A DNA stretch of 47,500 nucleotides from Myxococcota bacterium (GTDB lineage Bacteria; Myxococcota_A; Polyangia; JAAYKL01). The position numbers and the translations under genes are program-made. Within the stretch, counting starts at the first letter, position 1. Each line of letters opens with the position of its first letter. The notes beneath the pieces are model-generated. The model made no database searches and was not told the origin of the DNA. It saw nothing but the letters and a program-made list of their open reading frames with translations. Below, piece by piece: positions 15,781-24,453 of this stretch. The stretch spans positions 1-47,500 of the forward strand of contig JASJCT010000022.1 of assembly GCA_030065855.1 (NCBI GenBank). Reading direction: 5' to 3'.

Positions 15781-17586
15781 CTAATCTTCCGGCAAATCCA
15801 GGGTCACAATGTCATCGCTGGTCTTGGCGTGGGAAACACAGTTGCGACCAGCATCTTTGGACACGTACAGTGCCTTGTCCGCTGCTTCGAACAGGGACAC
15901 GGGATGGGAAAAGTCAGTGCTGCAAGCCAAGCCGATGGACACACTGGCGCTGAGCTCGGTGCTATTCCACGTGTACGTGGTGGCTGAAATTTTCTTGCGA
16001 AGGTCAATAAGTAATTCAGTGGCTTCTTCAATCGGCGTGTGGGGCAAAACAATGCAGAACTCCTCTCCGCCGTATCGGAAGCATTCGTCTTGGCGGTTTT
16101 CTCTAACAGCTTGTCGCAGCAGGGCCGCTGTCTTTTCCAAAACAAAGTCGCCAGCCTTGTGCCCATATTTGTCGTTAAATTTCTTGAAGTGATCGATGTC
16201 CAAAATGCCGAGACATAGCGAGCTCTCCTCGGCAATTGCATCGGTGACCATATTACCAAAGCGCACCTCAAAATGTCTGGAGTTGCTCAGTTTGGTAAGG
16301 CGGTCCGTGATAGAAGCGTCGTAAAGCCTCGCTTTGTTGAGATTGGACGCAGCGTTGTCTGCCAGAGATACGAGCAACTGCTCGTCGTCTTCGCCGAATC
16401 GACTGAGGGGATCGATAATCGTGTTGCCGTTTTCGTCCTTTTTGACTTTGTTGGTCAGGGTGATCACGCCCTCCACATCGGTTCCCCACATGATGGGCGC
16501 AGCCAGGATACAGTGCACGGTGTTGCGGCTGACCTGCTCTATTTTCGCACGGTCGTTAATCCGGATGGGATGGCGAATTTTGGCCGCCATGCCGGACACA
16601 CCTTCGCCGACCGCAAAGGATTTGGTATCCAAAATACCCTCGTTTATCGCCTTTAGTGTCTCGGGTGGAATATTGCCCCAAACCGCCTTTATCTCCAGTC
16701 GCTCTGTTTGGTGGTTGTACAGCATCAGGTTGGCCTTTTGGGCCTTGAGGGCCTCGACCGCAGAGGCCAGGGTCTCGATCATCAGTTTTCTGAAATCATT
16801 CACGTTGGCGAGCTGTTGATTCACATCGTAAAGCGTCCGTAAGTTATTGAGAATACGGCCATTTTTTTCGTATTTGAGGGTGGAGTCGATCACCGTGGCC
16901 GCAACCGCAGCGATTTCCTCGAGGAATGCGTAATCAGTTTCAGGGATTTGGGATCCATCCTCACATTCCCCGAGCGTTAGGACACCCAGGACATCCGAGC
17001 CCCTGAGCAGTGGCACCCACACGTCTGATTGCAGCACGCTGAGGTTCCACCGATTGAACGCACTTTCAAACCGGGGAAGCTTTCGCATGTCTCGAACCGC
17101 AAATACGTCCCCTTGGTGGATGAGCTGCCACAAGAGCCCCTGGTTATGGGGGATTTTGAACATAAACATCTCTTCTTCGACACTCTGTTTGTCAGTAAAT
17201 GTGTCAGGGAGACCGCAGTAGGCGCGCACGCGGTAATACACGCTCTCCGGATCCAGGTCGTCCAAAAGCAGCACCGATGAGTTAATCGCTGAATAGCGCT
17301 CCCGGCACACTTCCATAAATGCCTCGAGCAACGAGTGGAGCTCGAGGATTTGGGAAAACCCTTTGCCGGATTGCAACAGGGCCCGCATTTGAAAGACCCG
17401 ATTATCCAGATTCGCCGCCTTTTCTTCCATATGGTGCAGTTTGACCTGAAGTGCACCGATCATCTTCTGCTGGTCCTCGAGCTGCTGGACCAAGGCCATC
17501 AGATTCAGATGATCTGCCGATGGCTCCGGGGCGATGGGATCTGCGGCACGACTGCCTGTTTCCGAACTGTTTACCGTTTCGACCAT
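15781..17586 (-). CDS. GAF-GAF-GGDEF diguanylate cyclase
   Basis: A cytoplasmic protein of 601 residues. A short coiled coil (about 28-70) precedes two GAF sensor domains (about 85-235 and 255-415) and a GGDEF domain (about 430-585). The catalytic motif is RYGGEEF, with upstream DIDHFKKFNDKYGHKAGD intact, so c-di-GMP synthesis is expected. The product-inhibition I-site, normally R-x-x-D five residues before GGEEF, reads NRQD here: the Asp is kept but the Arg is lost, suggesting weak feedback inhibition. The ATG at 17586 follows a GGGGGGAA stretch. The gene is monocistronic by spacing. Confidence 0.92.
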   Translation of the reverse strand: MVETVNSSETGSRAADPIAPEPSADHLNLMALVQQLEDQQKMIGALQVKLHHMEEKAANLDNRVFQMRALLQSGKGFSQILELHSLLEAFMEVCRERYSAINSSVLLLDDLDPESVYYRVRAYCGLPDTFTDKQSVEEEMFMFKIPHNQGLLWQLIHQGDVFAVRDMRKLPRFESAFNRWNLSVLQSDVWVPLLRGSDVLGVLTLGECEDGSQIPETDYAFLEEIAAVAATVIDSTLKYEKNGRILNNLRTLYDVNQQLANVNDFRKLMIETLASAVEALKAQKANLMLYNHQTERLEIKAVWGNIPPETLKAINEGILDTKSFAVGEGVSGMAAKIRHPIRINDRAKIEQVSRNTVHCILAAPIMWGTDVEGVITLTNKVKKDENGNTIIDPLSRFGEDDEQLLVSLADNAASNLNKARLYDASITDRLTKLSNSRHFEVRFGNMVTDAIAEESSLCLGILDIDHFKKFNDKYGHKAGDFVLEKTAALLRQAVRENRQDECFRYGGEEFCIVLPHTPIEEATELLIDLRKKISATTYTWNSTELSASVSIGLACSTDFSHPVSLFEAADKALYVSKDAGRNCVSHAKTSDDIVTLDLPED

Positions 17587-17693
17587 GCTGTTCCCCCCAC
17601 GCGAAGGACAACCTCAGGGTTAGACCTATCAGTCTAAAGTAACGGTAGATTTTCGGTCTGCTTAATAGCTAGATTTTGTTCTGTCTACAATGT

Positions 17694-17771
17694 GTAGGGC
17701 CGGGGTTTATCCCCCGGCCACCTATCGGGCGTGATGCATGGAAGATGGCGTGGGATAAACCCACGCCCTAC
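17694..17771. repeat. Inverted pair of GTAGGGC...TTTATCCC palindromes
   Basis: Two related imperfect palindromes face each other: GTAGGGCCGGGGTTTATCCC onward (17694-17719) and its inverted relative, GGCGTGGGATAAACCCACGC onward (17747-17771). Each can also fold alone, since CCGGGG pairs with CCCCGG and GGCGTGGG with CCCACGCC. It lies between tandem minus-strand genes and could act as a terminator-like or REP-like unit. Confidence 0.7.
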
Positions 17772-17826
17772 AACGGAATTAGCGAAATCGAAAAGATTTT
17801 GTGGGGATATCTCAGCCCCCGGGTTC

Positions 17827-20271
17827 TCAATGGGGCTTTTTTTGCTTTCTAATGGCAATTCTGAGCTGATCGTTTTTCTTTTTTAGCATATCCCTATCTT
17901 TTTTAAGTTTTGCGATCATTGCAGCTTGGGCTTGTAGGGTATCATTGAACTCCTTGGCAGCGCCCATATGTTCCTCGGCTGCTTGGGCCGCGGCTGCTTG
18001 GGCCTGCAGGCGCGTCACTTCCTCGCGCAGCTCCCATATTTCCCCTTGTGCATTTTCATATCGCGCAGCAGTTGCTTTTAGTTCCTTTTCGAGATCACCG
18101 CTGACCTGAAGCAACTCGGTTTCCTTTTCCATCAAGCGCTGCAGCTCGGTCTCTCGCATTGATTGTTGTTTTGCCTCTGCCTCTGCAAGGGCGCTTTTAA
18201 GAAGAATGACATGGCTTTTTGTGTCTTCTAATTCAGCTGTTAGGGTTTCAAGTGCGTCGCTCTGGGATGCCGCTTCAGCCCGTGTCTGGTCGAACGCTGT
18301 TTCGATCTCCAATGCGCGCTCGAGGGTCTGGCGCTCGCGCGACTCTGCTGCTTCGGCGCGGTGGTGTTCGGCGCTCGCTTGCTCCTTTTCGTAAGCGAGA
18401 AGTGAATTAACCCGCGAGAGATCTTCAATCAGCCCTCCCACTTTTTCCGTGGCCTGCTGCAGGTAATCCTTAAGATCGGTCGGGCTCTGCAGTTCAGCTG
18501 ATGCACCCTGGGTCAGCTCGAGTCTTGCAGTCAATTGGAGAATTTCCCGAGCCAACTCCTGGTTCCCTACCTCAAGTGCCTGGGCCAGGACATCCATCCG
18601 TTCTAAGAGGGCCTTGTTTTCCTCGAGTGCGGTTTGCTCTGCTTGGGCGGCTTGTTGGGCCATCCTTTCGAGCTGTTGCTTACTGCGCGCTAGCGCGTCG
18701 GCCTGCTCCCGTGCCAGCAGGTCGCTTTCCTCTCTTTTGTGCTGAGCGTCCTGGCGGTCTGTCTGTGCCTGGTCTCTCTCTTTTGTCACCCGATCGAGCC
18801 GGGCACTGAGGGTGTCGCTTTGCTGCTCGAGGCGCGATACATTGATTTGAATGTCATCCAATTTCTGGGTGAGCAGGGTTGCCTGCTGTTCAGCAGCTGA
18901 TCGGGCTGCTATTTCTTCGAGCAACCGGGCGTGCTCCTCGTTAAGTCGCGTCTCCATTCGCTCCCGATCTCCTGCCGCAACTGTCCTTACCCGGCTGAGC
19001 TCTGCTTCGATGCTGTTGGCCTCTGCCTGCCTATCTTTGAGCGCTTCTTTCTCTAGTTCCAGTTCGATTGCCCGCTCCCTCGCAGTGACGACTTCGTGCC
19101 GTTGCTTTTCCAATTCCCGGTTGAGGGTTGCGATTTCAGCCTCTAGGCCGGCGACGTCCTCTTTTGCGTCGTCTAGTATCCGCTGCCGTTCCTTGACCTC
19201 AGCACGGGCTGTTCTGAGGACCGCAGCCGCTTGGTCCCGGTCCTTTTCCGCGTCTTCCCGTTCCCTTAGGGCAATGGCCACCTTTTGTTCCTGTTCAGCG
19301 ACCGTCTGCTCATGTTTGCGAATGCACTGCCGGGCGTCAAACAGGTTCTTGTCCAAATCCAGGATGCGGGCGGCCTGTTCCTGATTTATCCGCTCAGATT
19401 CTGCTTGTAACTTGTCCCTGAGCCCTAGCTGCTGCTCCGCATCTCTTAAAGCCGCTGAGATCGATGCTTTTTCGTGTTTGAGGATCTCGGTTTTTTCCAA
19501 CGCGGCTTCGAGCGCGCCTTGAGATTTTTCGAGCTTTGTTATCTCTCGACCGCGCATGTCGCTCTCGCTCCTTGTAATGGCGATACTGGCGCGCAGTTCG
19601 ATGAGTTTCTCGCGAATCGTTTCCGCCATCAGATCATAGGGCACTTGGGCGATGATCGACTCGTCCACACGACGATAGCTCAAGCAGCAGATACCCAGGA
19701 AATGGCTCGGCATCTCCCCACTTTGGGGCAGCAGGCGATCGTCCAGAATGGGAGCCGCAACAACGGGTTCCCGGCCAATAGGGTTCAACTGAGCACCGTG
19801 CAGGGGTTTTACCGCCAATAGGGTCACATGGGGGAAGTGGCGCCTTAAGGTGCGTTCAACATCGAAATAGTCGGGTAGATCTGCGTGCAGATGACCGTCG
19901 AGATCCCGCGCATCTCGATTTGGCACGAGAAGGCAAACAAGGCCCTTGGGGCCAGCAATGGATCGCACTGACTTCAAAAAATCACTCAAGGCAGCCAAGC
20001 GAGCGGCACTGCCGCGCGCGTTGTAAAAGATGAGGTCAATGGAATCCTCTGCAAATGGCAGGCAGTCGTCAAAGGCACGGATGCATTGGCAGCTTTTAAT
20101 ATCGGGTGTGACAGGGCCGTTCCGTTCCCCAAGGATTGCAACGACCGAGCGGGCCGAACGCCCAAAGATCTGGATGCCCTGATCATCGACGGGGTGGCAG
20201 TCCAATACCCGCTTGCCCGATACAAACTGCTCGCAGAAGAGATACGCAGGGAGATGTGATCCGATATTCAT
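17827..20271 (-). CDS. Methyltransferase-like domain fused to long coiled coil
   Basis: A protein of 814 residues. The first 220 or so form a globular domain with the outline of a class I SAM-methyltransferase fold: GKRVLDCHPVDDQGIQIF (a strand I equivalent, but without the usual GxGxG), SVVAILGER, CLPFAEDSIDLIFYNA and GLVCLLVPNRDA. From about residue 235 to the end it is continuous charged coiled coil (about 570 residues), ending in a Lys-rich tail. The missing glycine loop suggests SAM binding may be lost. The layout, a degenerate enzyme-like head on a long coiled coil, recalls polarity or motility scaffolds such as AglZ and FrzS in Myxococcus, although those carry receiver-type heads. No membrane segment is present. 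Function unassigned. Confidence 0.8.
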   Translation of the reverse strand: MNIGSHLPAYLFCEQFVSGKRVLDCHPVDDQGIQIFGRSARSVVAILGERNGPVTPDIKSCQCIRAFDDCLPFAEDSIDLIFYNARGSAARLAALSDFLKSVRSIAGPKGLVCLLVPNRDARDLDGHLHADLPDYFDVERTLRRHFPHVTLLAVKPLHGAQLNPIGREPVVAAPILDDRLLPQSGEMPSHFLGICCLSYRRVDESIIAQVPYDLMAETIREKLIELRASIAITRSESDMRGREITKLEKSQGALEAALEKTEILKHEKASISAALRDAEQQLGLRDKLQAESERINQEQAARILDLDKNLFDARQCIRKHEQTVAEQEQKVAIALREREDAEKDRDQAAAVLRTARAEVKERQRILDDAKEDVAGLEAEIATLNRELEKQRHEVVTARERAIELELEKEALKDRQAEANSIEAELSRVRTVAAGDRERMETRLNEEHARLLEEIAARSAAEQQATLLTQKLDDIQINVSRLEQQSDTLSARLDRVTKERDQAQTDRQDAQHKREESDLLAREQADALARSKQQLERMAQQAAQAEQTALEENKALLERMDVLAQALEVGNQELAREILQLTARLELTQGASAELQSPTDLKDYLQQATEKVGGLIEDLSRVNSLLAYEKEQASAEHHRAEAAESRERQTLERALEIETAFDQTRAEAASQSDALETLTAELEDTKSHVILLKSALAEAEAKQQSMRETELQRLMEKETELLQVSGDLEKELKATAARYENAQGEIWELREEVTRLQAQAAAAQAAEEHMGAAKEFNDTLQAQAAMIAKLKKDRDMLKKKNDQLRIAIRKQKKPH

Positions 20272-20338
20272 TAAGATGAGTTTATGCCCATTATCGCTTG
20301 GGGTGAAGGGCGGTTTTTACAACCCGTCCAGGGACAGT

Positions 20339-20860
20339 TCATTTTTGCGAAAAAAGAGCCGCGATGGTCTTGGTGGGAAGGTAAAGCCTATCTGGGCGAT
20401 CCTTTAAGGAGGTAAATCCAAAATGCAAATAGAATTGCCTCGCATTGTCATCAATTGCATCCACAATCACACCTGTGGACCCGATGCGATCAGCACCGGT
20501 CAGACACTTATTGAGTGCGTCCAACAATAAAAACTCACCAAAGCCCGACTTCTGTACCGAGATGTCCACTGCCAATCGACCGAGCATGGTGACAGGTACT
20601 GACGGGTAGCGCGGCAATCTTTTGGCCAAGCCGTCCGGAAGGTCACCCAGGTCGATACTCAACGCCGAAAGCGTGTAATATCCCCAAATTCTCTGAGAAT
20701 CGTTAGCTAAAAGGACATACGCAACTGTGGCAAATCGTCGCTGGTCCTGGCCGACCTGTTGGTGTAGGTAGGTATCCAATAATGCATTGCCTGAGGAAAA
20801 TAGGGTTCGGTCATGGTGGGATGCAAGCGGTTCAATGAAGTAAAACGACTTGGAAGACAT
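20339..20860 (-). CDS. GNAT toxin (TacT/AtaT-like)
   Basis: A protein of 173 residues of the GNAT toxin type that pairs with DUF1778 antitoxins; characterised members acetylate aminoacyl-tRNA and stop translation. Visible features: the N-terminal FSSGNALLDTYLHQQVGQDQ, typical of this subgroup, VTMLGRLAVDISVQKSGFGE with the acetyl-CoA loop, and the catalytic-type Tyr in ARQFYLHFGF. It begins 14 bases after the antitoxin stop, so it is co-transcribed and probably translationally coupled. Which aminoacyl-tRNA it targets is not readable. Confidence 0.9.
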   Translation of the reverse strand: MSSKSFYFIEPLASHHDRTLFSSGNALLDTYLHQQVGQDQRRFATVAYVLLANDSQRIWGYYTLSALSIDLGDLPDGLAKRLPRYPSVPVTMLGRLAVDISVQKSGFGEFLLLDALNKCLTGADRIGSTGVIVDAIDDNARQFYLHFGFTSLKDRPDRLYLPTKTIAALFSQK

Positions 20861-20874
20861 AATTTAGGGCGTAT

Positions 20875-21177
20875 CTAGGCGCTTGTTCTTTTCAGGTAGC
20901 GTTTTGCAGCTTTTCGTAGACGGGCATTCGGCTCGGGCGGGCTGATGAAGGTATCAATAAAAATGTTGCGATCTTGCTCGGACAACCGCATCACCTCGTG
21001 CGCGTGTAATGTCTTTGTGGCGTGAGCCTTCACACAGCTTAGAATGAAATCGGTTTGAGAGAGACCCGCCACAAAGGCCGCACGCTGAATGAGAGATTTG
21101 TCTTCGACAGACACCCGTAACTCAAGTCGGGCCTTTTTCGGCGGATTCGAGGAATGTTGTGCATCTGACGATGGCAT
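20875..21177 (-). CDS. DUF1778 (TacA-like) ribbon-helix-helix antitoxin
   Basis: An antitoxin of 100 residues. The ribbon-helix-helix part is about residues 15-60 (KARLELRVSVEDKSLIQRAA then GLSQTDFILSC), and the toxin-binding tail has LSEQDRNIFIDTFISPPEPN, a hallmark of DUF1778. The ATG at 21177 follows a very strong AAGGAGGTGATT site, consistent with the antitoxin needing excess synthesis over the toxin. It neutralises the adjacent GNAT toxin and is expected to repress the operon with it through the inverted repeat at 21202-21212. Confidence 0.92.
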   Translation of the reverse strand: MPSSDAQHSSNPPKKARLELRVSVEDKSLIQRAAFVAGLSQTDFILSCVKAHATKTLHAHEVMRLSEQDRNIFIDTFISPPEPNARLRKAAKRYLKRTSA

Positions 21178-21194
21178 CCAATCACCTCCTTTTT

Positions 21195-21223
21195 AACGTA
21201 CGGCAATTTGCCTCACATGTCAA
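21195..21223 (-). promoter_or_regulatory. Toxin-antitoxin operon promoter
   Basis: On the minus strand a perfect TTGACA (21218-21223) is followed after 17 bases by TACGTT (21195-21200), 18 bases before the antitoxin ATG. Such a short leader fits a toxin-antitoxin operon. The -10 box is only partly conserved. Confidence 0.5.
21202..21212. promoter_or_regulatory. Probable antitoxin operator GGCAATTTGCC
   Basis: An inverted repeat of 5-bp arms around one central base, GGCAA-T-TTGCC, sits between the -35 and -10 boxes of the toxin-antitoxin promoter. Ribbon-helix-helix antitoxins bind such short palindromes, so this is the best candidate for conditional autorepression. Confidence 0.5.
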
Positions 21224-21288
21224 TGGACGCATGTTCTTGTGCAAGCCTTTACACCCAGGCGTCAGCCGTTTTTTTTGTCGTGGTGATC

Positions 21289-21342
21289 AAAAAAACGGCG
21301 AACCCGGTGGATGTGGGGGGGCATCCGGGGCGAGTTCGCCGT
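21289..21342 (-). terminator. Rho-independent terminator
   Basis: In minus-strand sense, a GC-rich hairpin with 9-bp outer arms (ACGGCGAAC paired with GTTCGCCGT, 21334-21342 and 21295-21303) and an inner GGATG/CATCC stem runs directly into seven T residues. It would stop transcripts coming from the outer-membrane gene at 21653-22498 before they reach the toxin-antitoxin promoter. Confidence 0.7.
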
Positions 21343-21507
21343 CGAGCTCGTCCTGCTTGCATGCGCTATGCCAATTTCGGATTCCGGAATTTTTAGACCC
21401 GTGGGTGCGCCGAAAAATAGGGACATTGATCCGTACTAATGACGGTCAAGCGGATCGCAGCTCCCATAGGGAGAGCTAATTATCGTTTTTGTAGGATGGT
21501 GGGTCGC

Positions 21508-21645
21508 TTTTTTGAAATTTTACATTTCTTAAGGGATCTATCATTTTTGAAATTTCAATTTCATATTTAAGGAATTATTATTTTAAATCGATAAAAATAA
21601 TTTCTTTTTTGAAATAATTTTATTTCTTTTTTGAAAAACATCACA
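21508..21645. repeat. AT-rich stretch with iterated TTTTTGAAAT words
   Basis: About 140 bases of very AT-rich DNA, unlike its surroundings. TTTTTGAAATTT recurs about 35 bases apart (about 21510 and 21545), each time followed by TTTCTTAAGG or ATTTAAGG. ATTTCTTTTTTGAAA is then repeated about 22 bases apart near 21600-21635. It has no coding content and is possibly a bent or silencer-binding region. Confidence 0.55.
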
Positions 21646-21652
21646 CACCGAA

Positions 21653-22498
21653 CTAAAAGATGTATCCAGCGCGCAGGCCCACCTGAAATCCCATGCCAAA
21701 TCCGCCGTCCACGACGACGGCCACGTGCCGATGGGGCTTAAACCGGGCGCCCACGAGGAAATTGACCCAGGGCACGACTTTTAGCTTGTCATATGTTTCA
21801 TTGTATTCCTCCCCCTCTCCGCACCAAGGGTCCTCGTCTGGGTCTGGACCATCGCACGGTTCAGTGCCGTCACTTTCCGCTGTCGCCTCTGTCCGAATGA
21901 TATCTCCCCATGGAATGCCAAGACCGAGGCCGGCGCCGTACATAATGGCCACCCAGTCGGTAAGGGCCGTGCTCCACATGAAGTCCGCTGTAATCAGCAT
22001 GGCCTTCATGTCGTTGGTCACGTATTCCCAGCTGCTTTCCCCCTTGTCGCTCTCCTTAAAGGAGATGGGATCATCCCAACCGAGCCCGACGAACCATACA
22101 GCTGCCGTAATATCGAACCCATCCCTGCGGTAGGTAAATTCCGGTCCCACGCCGATGTTGCTGATGAGCGGCAGCGCGGAACCAGGGTCATCAGAAGGGC
22201 GGGTTGTATCCACGCCGAACCACTTGATGAGCCACTCGGGGATCATGATCCAGCGGAGCCGGGCGCCCACCGAGAAATAGGCTTTTCCCGGTTCTTCGGC
22301 GCGGCCGGTGTCTTTTTCCACTGCCGGCGCTTCAATTTCTGCTGTTTCAATGCCGGCGAGGAACGCCTCGTCCTCATCTGTTTCGCCAGATGCTTCCAGG
22401 TCTGGGTCCTCATCAATCAACGCATCATCTTGGGCCAGGATCGGCCGAACCACCAGGCATATGGAGACAACCAACAATGCAACATACTTGGTATTCAT
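21653..22498 (-). CDS. Putative outer-membrane beta-barrel protein
   Basis: A protein of 281 residues with a Sec signal peptide (cleavage near ILAQ, residue 22), then an acidic Asp/Glu-rich linker (about 23-70) and a barrel-like region of alternating polar and aromatic strands that ends in GYIF, the terminal-Phe signal used by BAM. There are two Cys in the acidic loop CDGPDPDEDPWCGEG, possibly a disulfide or a calcium-type loop. No known porin family was recognised. The ATG at 22498 follows GGAGGAATAATACG. Confidence 0.72.
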   Translation of the reverse strand: MNTKYVALLVVSICLVVRPILAQDDALIDEDPDLEASGETDEDEAFLAGIETAEIEAPAVEKDTGRAEEPGKAYFSVGARLRWIMIPEWLIKWFGVDTTRPSDDPGSALPLISNIGVGPEFTYRRDGFDITAAVWFVGLGWDDPISFKESDKGESSWEYVTNDMKAMLITADFMWSTALTDWVAIMYGAGLGLGIPWGDIIRTEATAESDGTEPCDGPDPDEDPWCGEGEEYNETYDKLKVVPWVNFLVGARFKPHRHVAVVVDGGFGMGFQVGLRAGYIF

Positions 22499-22641
22499 CG
22501 TATTATTCCTCCGCTCGGTAACTGGGTTGCCAATTCGAACTCAGAGTATAGGTCCCAGCGCAAATGCCCTCAACCGCAAAGATGCTGCAACCTATTCCCA
22601 GTTAAATGTATTCGCCGAGTCATGTGTTCTGAAGATTCGGT

Positions 22642-22663
22642 CGTCCCCGCGAAGGCGGGGAAC
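22642..22663. repeat. REP-like palindrome CCCCGCGAAGGCGGGG
   Basis: A 6-bp perfect stem (CCCCGC/GCGGGG, 22645-22660) with a GAAG loop inside TCGTCCCCGCGAAGGCGGGG. This word is a common dispersed palindrome in many proteobacterial genomes. It lies just downstream of the histidine kinase gene and may help end its transcript. Confidence 0.55.
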
Positions 22664-22667
22664 CCTG

Positions 22668-24446
22668 TTACTTTCCAGAGGCGGGTATGCTGACCAGAAA
22701 GGTGGCACCTTTGCCCTCGGCTGTGGCAAAGGTGATGCTGCCGCCGTGTCCCTCGACGATTTCTCGGGCAACCGCGAGCCCGAGGCCACTGCCATGCTCT
22801 TTTCCCAGCGTAACAAAGGACATAAAGAGCGTGCCTTGCACTTCATCAGGGATGCCCGTGCCCGTGTCGGTGAACCCGAAAACGAGCTCATTGCCCAACT
22901 GATCTGCTTCAATCGTCAAGCTGCCGCCTTGTTGCATGGCATCGACCGCGTTTTGAACGATATTTTGAAATGCGCGGATGAGCTTGTCCTTGTCGACCCG
23001 AACAGCGCCAGACAGCCGGATATGGGGGATCAGCCCAATATTGTTGGCATCTAGAATCGGCCGAATACATTGAAAAAAATCAGTCATCACGTCTTCGATG
23101 AGGACACTGCTCTTTAAGATGCGCCGCTCACCGCGAGAGAACGCGATGATCTCCCGCGTCATCGTCGTGATGCGATCCAGGGCCTTTTCGATGTGGGCAA
23201 GGTATGTTTCCCCTTCTTTGCTGCGCGCATCAGCGGCGAGCAGGTCTGCATACCCAGAGATCACGGACATGGGTGTTTTCAGATCGTGAAGCACGCCAGT
23301 GAGGAGCCGACCGATGGTTGCCAATCTGCGCTCCCGCTCCCGCTCTTCACGGTTGGAAAACTCTTCTATTGCCTGTGAAAACCGCGCCGCAACAAGTCTG
23401 AGCAACGACATATCGGTCTCGTCGAATGCCGTACCGGTGTTGCGATTTGCCACCAGCATCGCGCCGTGGGACCGGGCATTGTGCCGCGCCAGTAGGGGCA
23501 CTGCGGCCACAGTTTTGGGCGTCACACCGATCCGCTCGCTCATCCGCTCACTATATCGGGGATCGGTTGTAGGAGCGTCCAGGTTGATTTCCTGGCCCTT
23601 TGCTGCGACCCATCCTGTAAAGCCAAGGCCCAGCCCCACGCGAAACACCCGATGTCCTGGAACCCCTGCCGTGGCCACCCGCATTTCAGCGCCCGTGTCA
23701 TCGGTCAGGTACAGGAGGCCCACCTGGGCGTGGCTGATGTCGATAACCCGCTTCAATATGGAAACAGACAGGGCCCCCATATCTTCACTTTGAGAGATCC
23801 GCCGTTCCAGGTCGAGTAGGAGATCGAGCTCCTGATTGCGGCGCAGTAAGGCGCTCTTTGCATCGACGAGCGCTTTGTTCTTTTCCACGAGATCGACCAT
23901 CAGTCGGGAGTTCTCGATGATCAGTGCCAGGCGACCTGCCAGCAGCCCTAGGAGCTCCATGTCTGCATCGTCAAACGAGGCGCCATCTCTCTTGTTGAGC
24001 ACCTCCACCACGCCGATGATGTTCTTTTCGGGATGGCTCTGAATCGGGTGACAAATCACGCAGCGCGTTACAAACCCGGATTTTTTGTCCCAACTGGGGT
24101 CGAACCTGTGGTCTTGGTATGCATCGGGAATGTTGAGCGGCTTTCCGGTTCGCGCCACCCAGCCGGCAATGCCCTGACCGAGCTCCAATTGGATTTCCGA
24201 TACCTCGTCCCCTTCGATGACGCGGGATACAAAAACGCCTCTGCTGTCGGCGACATACAGTGTCGAGCGTTCGGCCTCCATCAGCGGGGTGATTTGGGCG
24301 ATGGTTTGGGACAGCACGTCATCCAAGCCCATGGTGGATTCTAAGACCAGGCCTATTTGGCGCAGACAGTGGAGTTGTCGCTCCATGCGCGCGACCCTGA
24401 CCTGCTGATCTTTAGCGCTCGTTGGGTGGTGGGATATTGGTTTCAA
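22668..24446 (-). CDS. GAF-GAF sensor histidine kinase
   Basis: A soluble kinase of 592 residues. Two GAF domains (about 33-185 and 215-365) precede a HisKA domain with GVLHDLKTPMSVISGYADLL, placing the phosphoacceptor at His387, and an HATPase domain with the N box FQNIVQNAVDAM, DTGTGIP and GSGLGLAVAREIVEGHGG. All catalytic boxes are intact. No receiver or membrane helix is present, so it must signal to a separate partner. The frame opens at a TTG (24446) only 7 bases after the upstream SPFH gene's stop; an ATG at 24386 is an alternative start. The close spacing indicates an operon with the SPFH protein. Confidence 0.92.
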   Translation of the reverse strand: MKPISHHPTSAKDQQVRVARMERQLHCLRQIGLVLESTMGLDDVLSQTIAQITPLMEAERSTLYVADSRGVFVSRVIEGDEVSEIQLELGQGIAGWVARTGKPLNIPDAYQDHRFDPSWDKKSGFVTRCVICHPIQSHPEKNIIGVVEVLNKRDGASFDDADMELLGLLAGRLALIIENSRLMVDLVEKNKALVDAKSALLRRNQELDLLLDLERRISQSEDMGALSVSILKRVIDISHAQVGLLYLTDDTGAEMRVATAGVPGHRVFRVGLGLGFTGWVAAKGQEINLDAPTTDPRYSERMSERIGVTPKTVAAVPLLARHNARSHGAMLVANRNTGTAFDETDMSLLRLVAARFSQAIEEFSNREERERERRLATIGRLLTGVLHDLKTPMSVISGYADLLAADARSKEGETYLAHIEKALDRITTMTREIIAFSRGERRILKSSVLIEDVMTDFFQCIRPILDANNIGLIPHIRLSGAVRVDKDKLIRAFQNIVQNAVDAMQQGGSLTIEADQLGNELVFGFTDTGTGIPDEVQGTLFMSFVTLGKEHGSGLGLAVAREIVEGHGGSITFATAEGKGATFLVSIPASGK

Positions 24447-24453
24447 GGTCTGC

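Noticed and set aside
21159..21479. Open frame of 106 codons opposite the toxin-antitoxin control region
   Set aside because: It runs through the terminator hairpin and operator; no motif.
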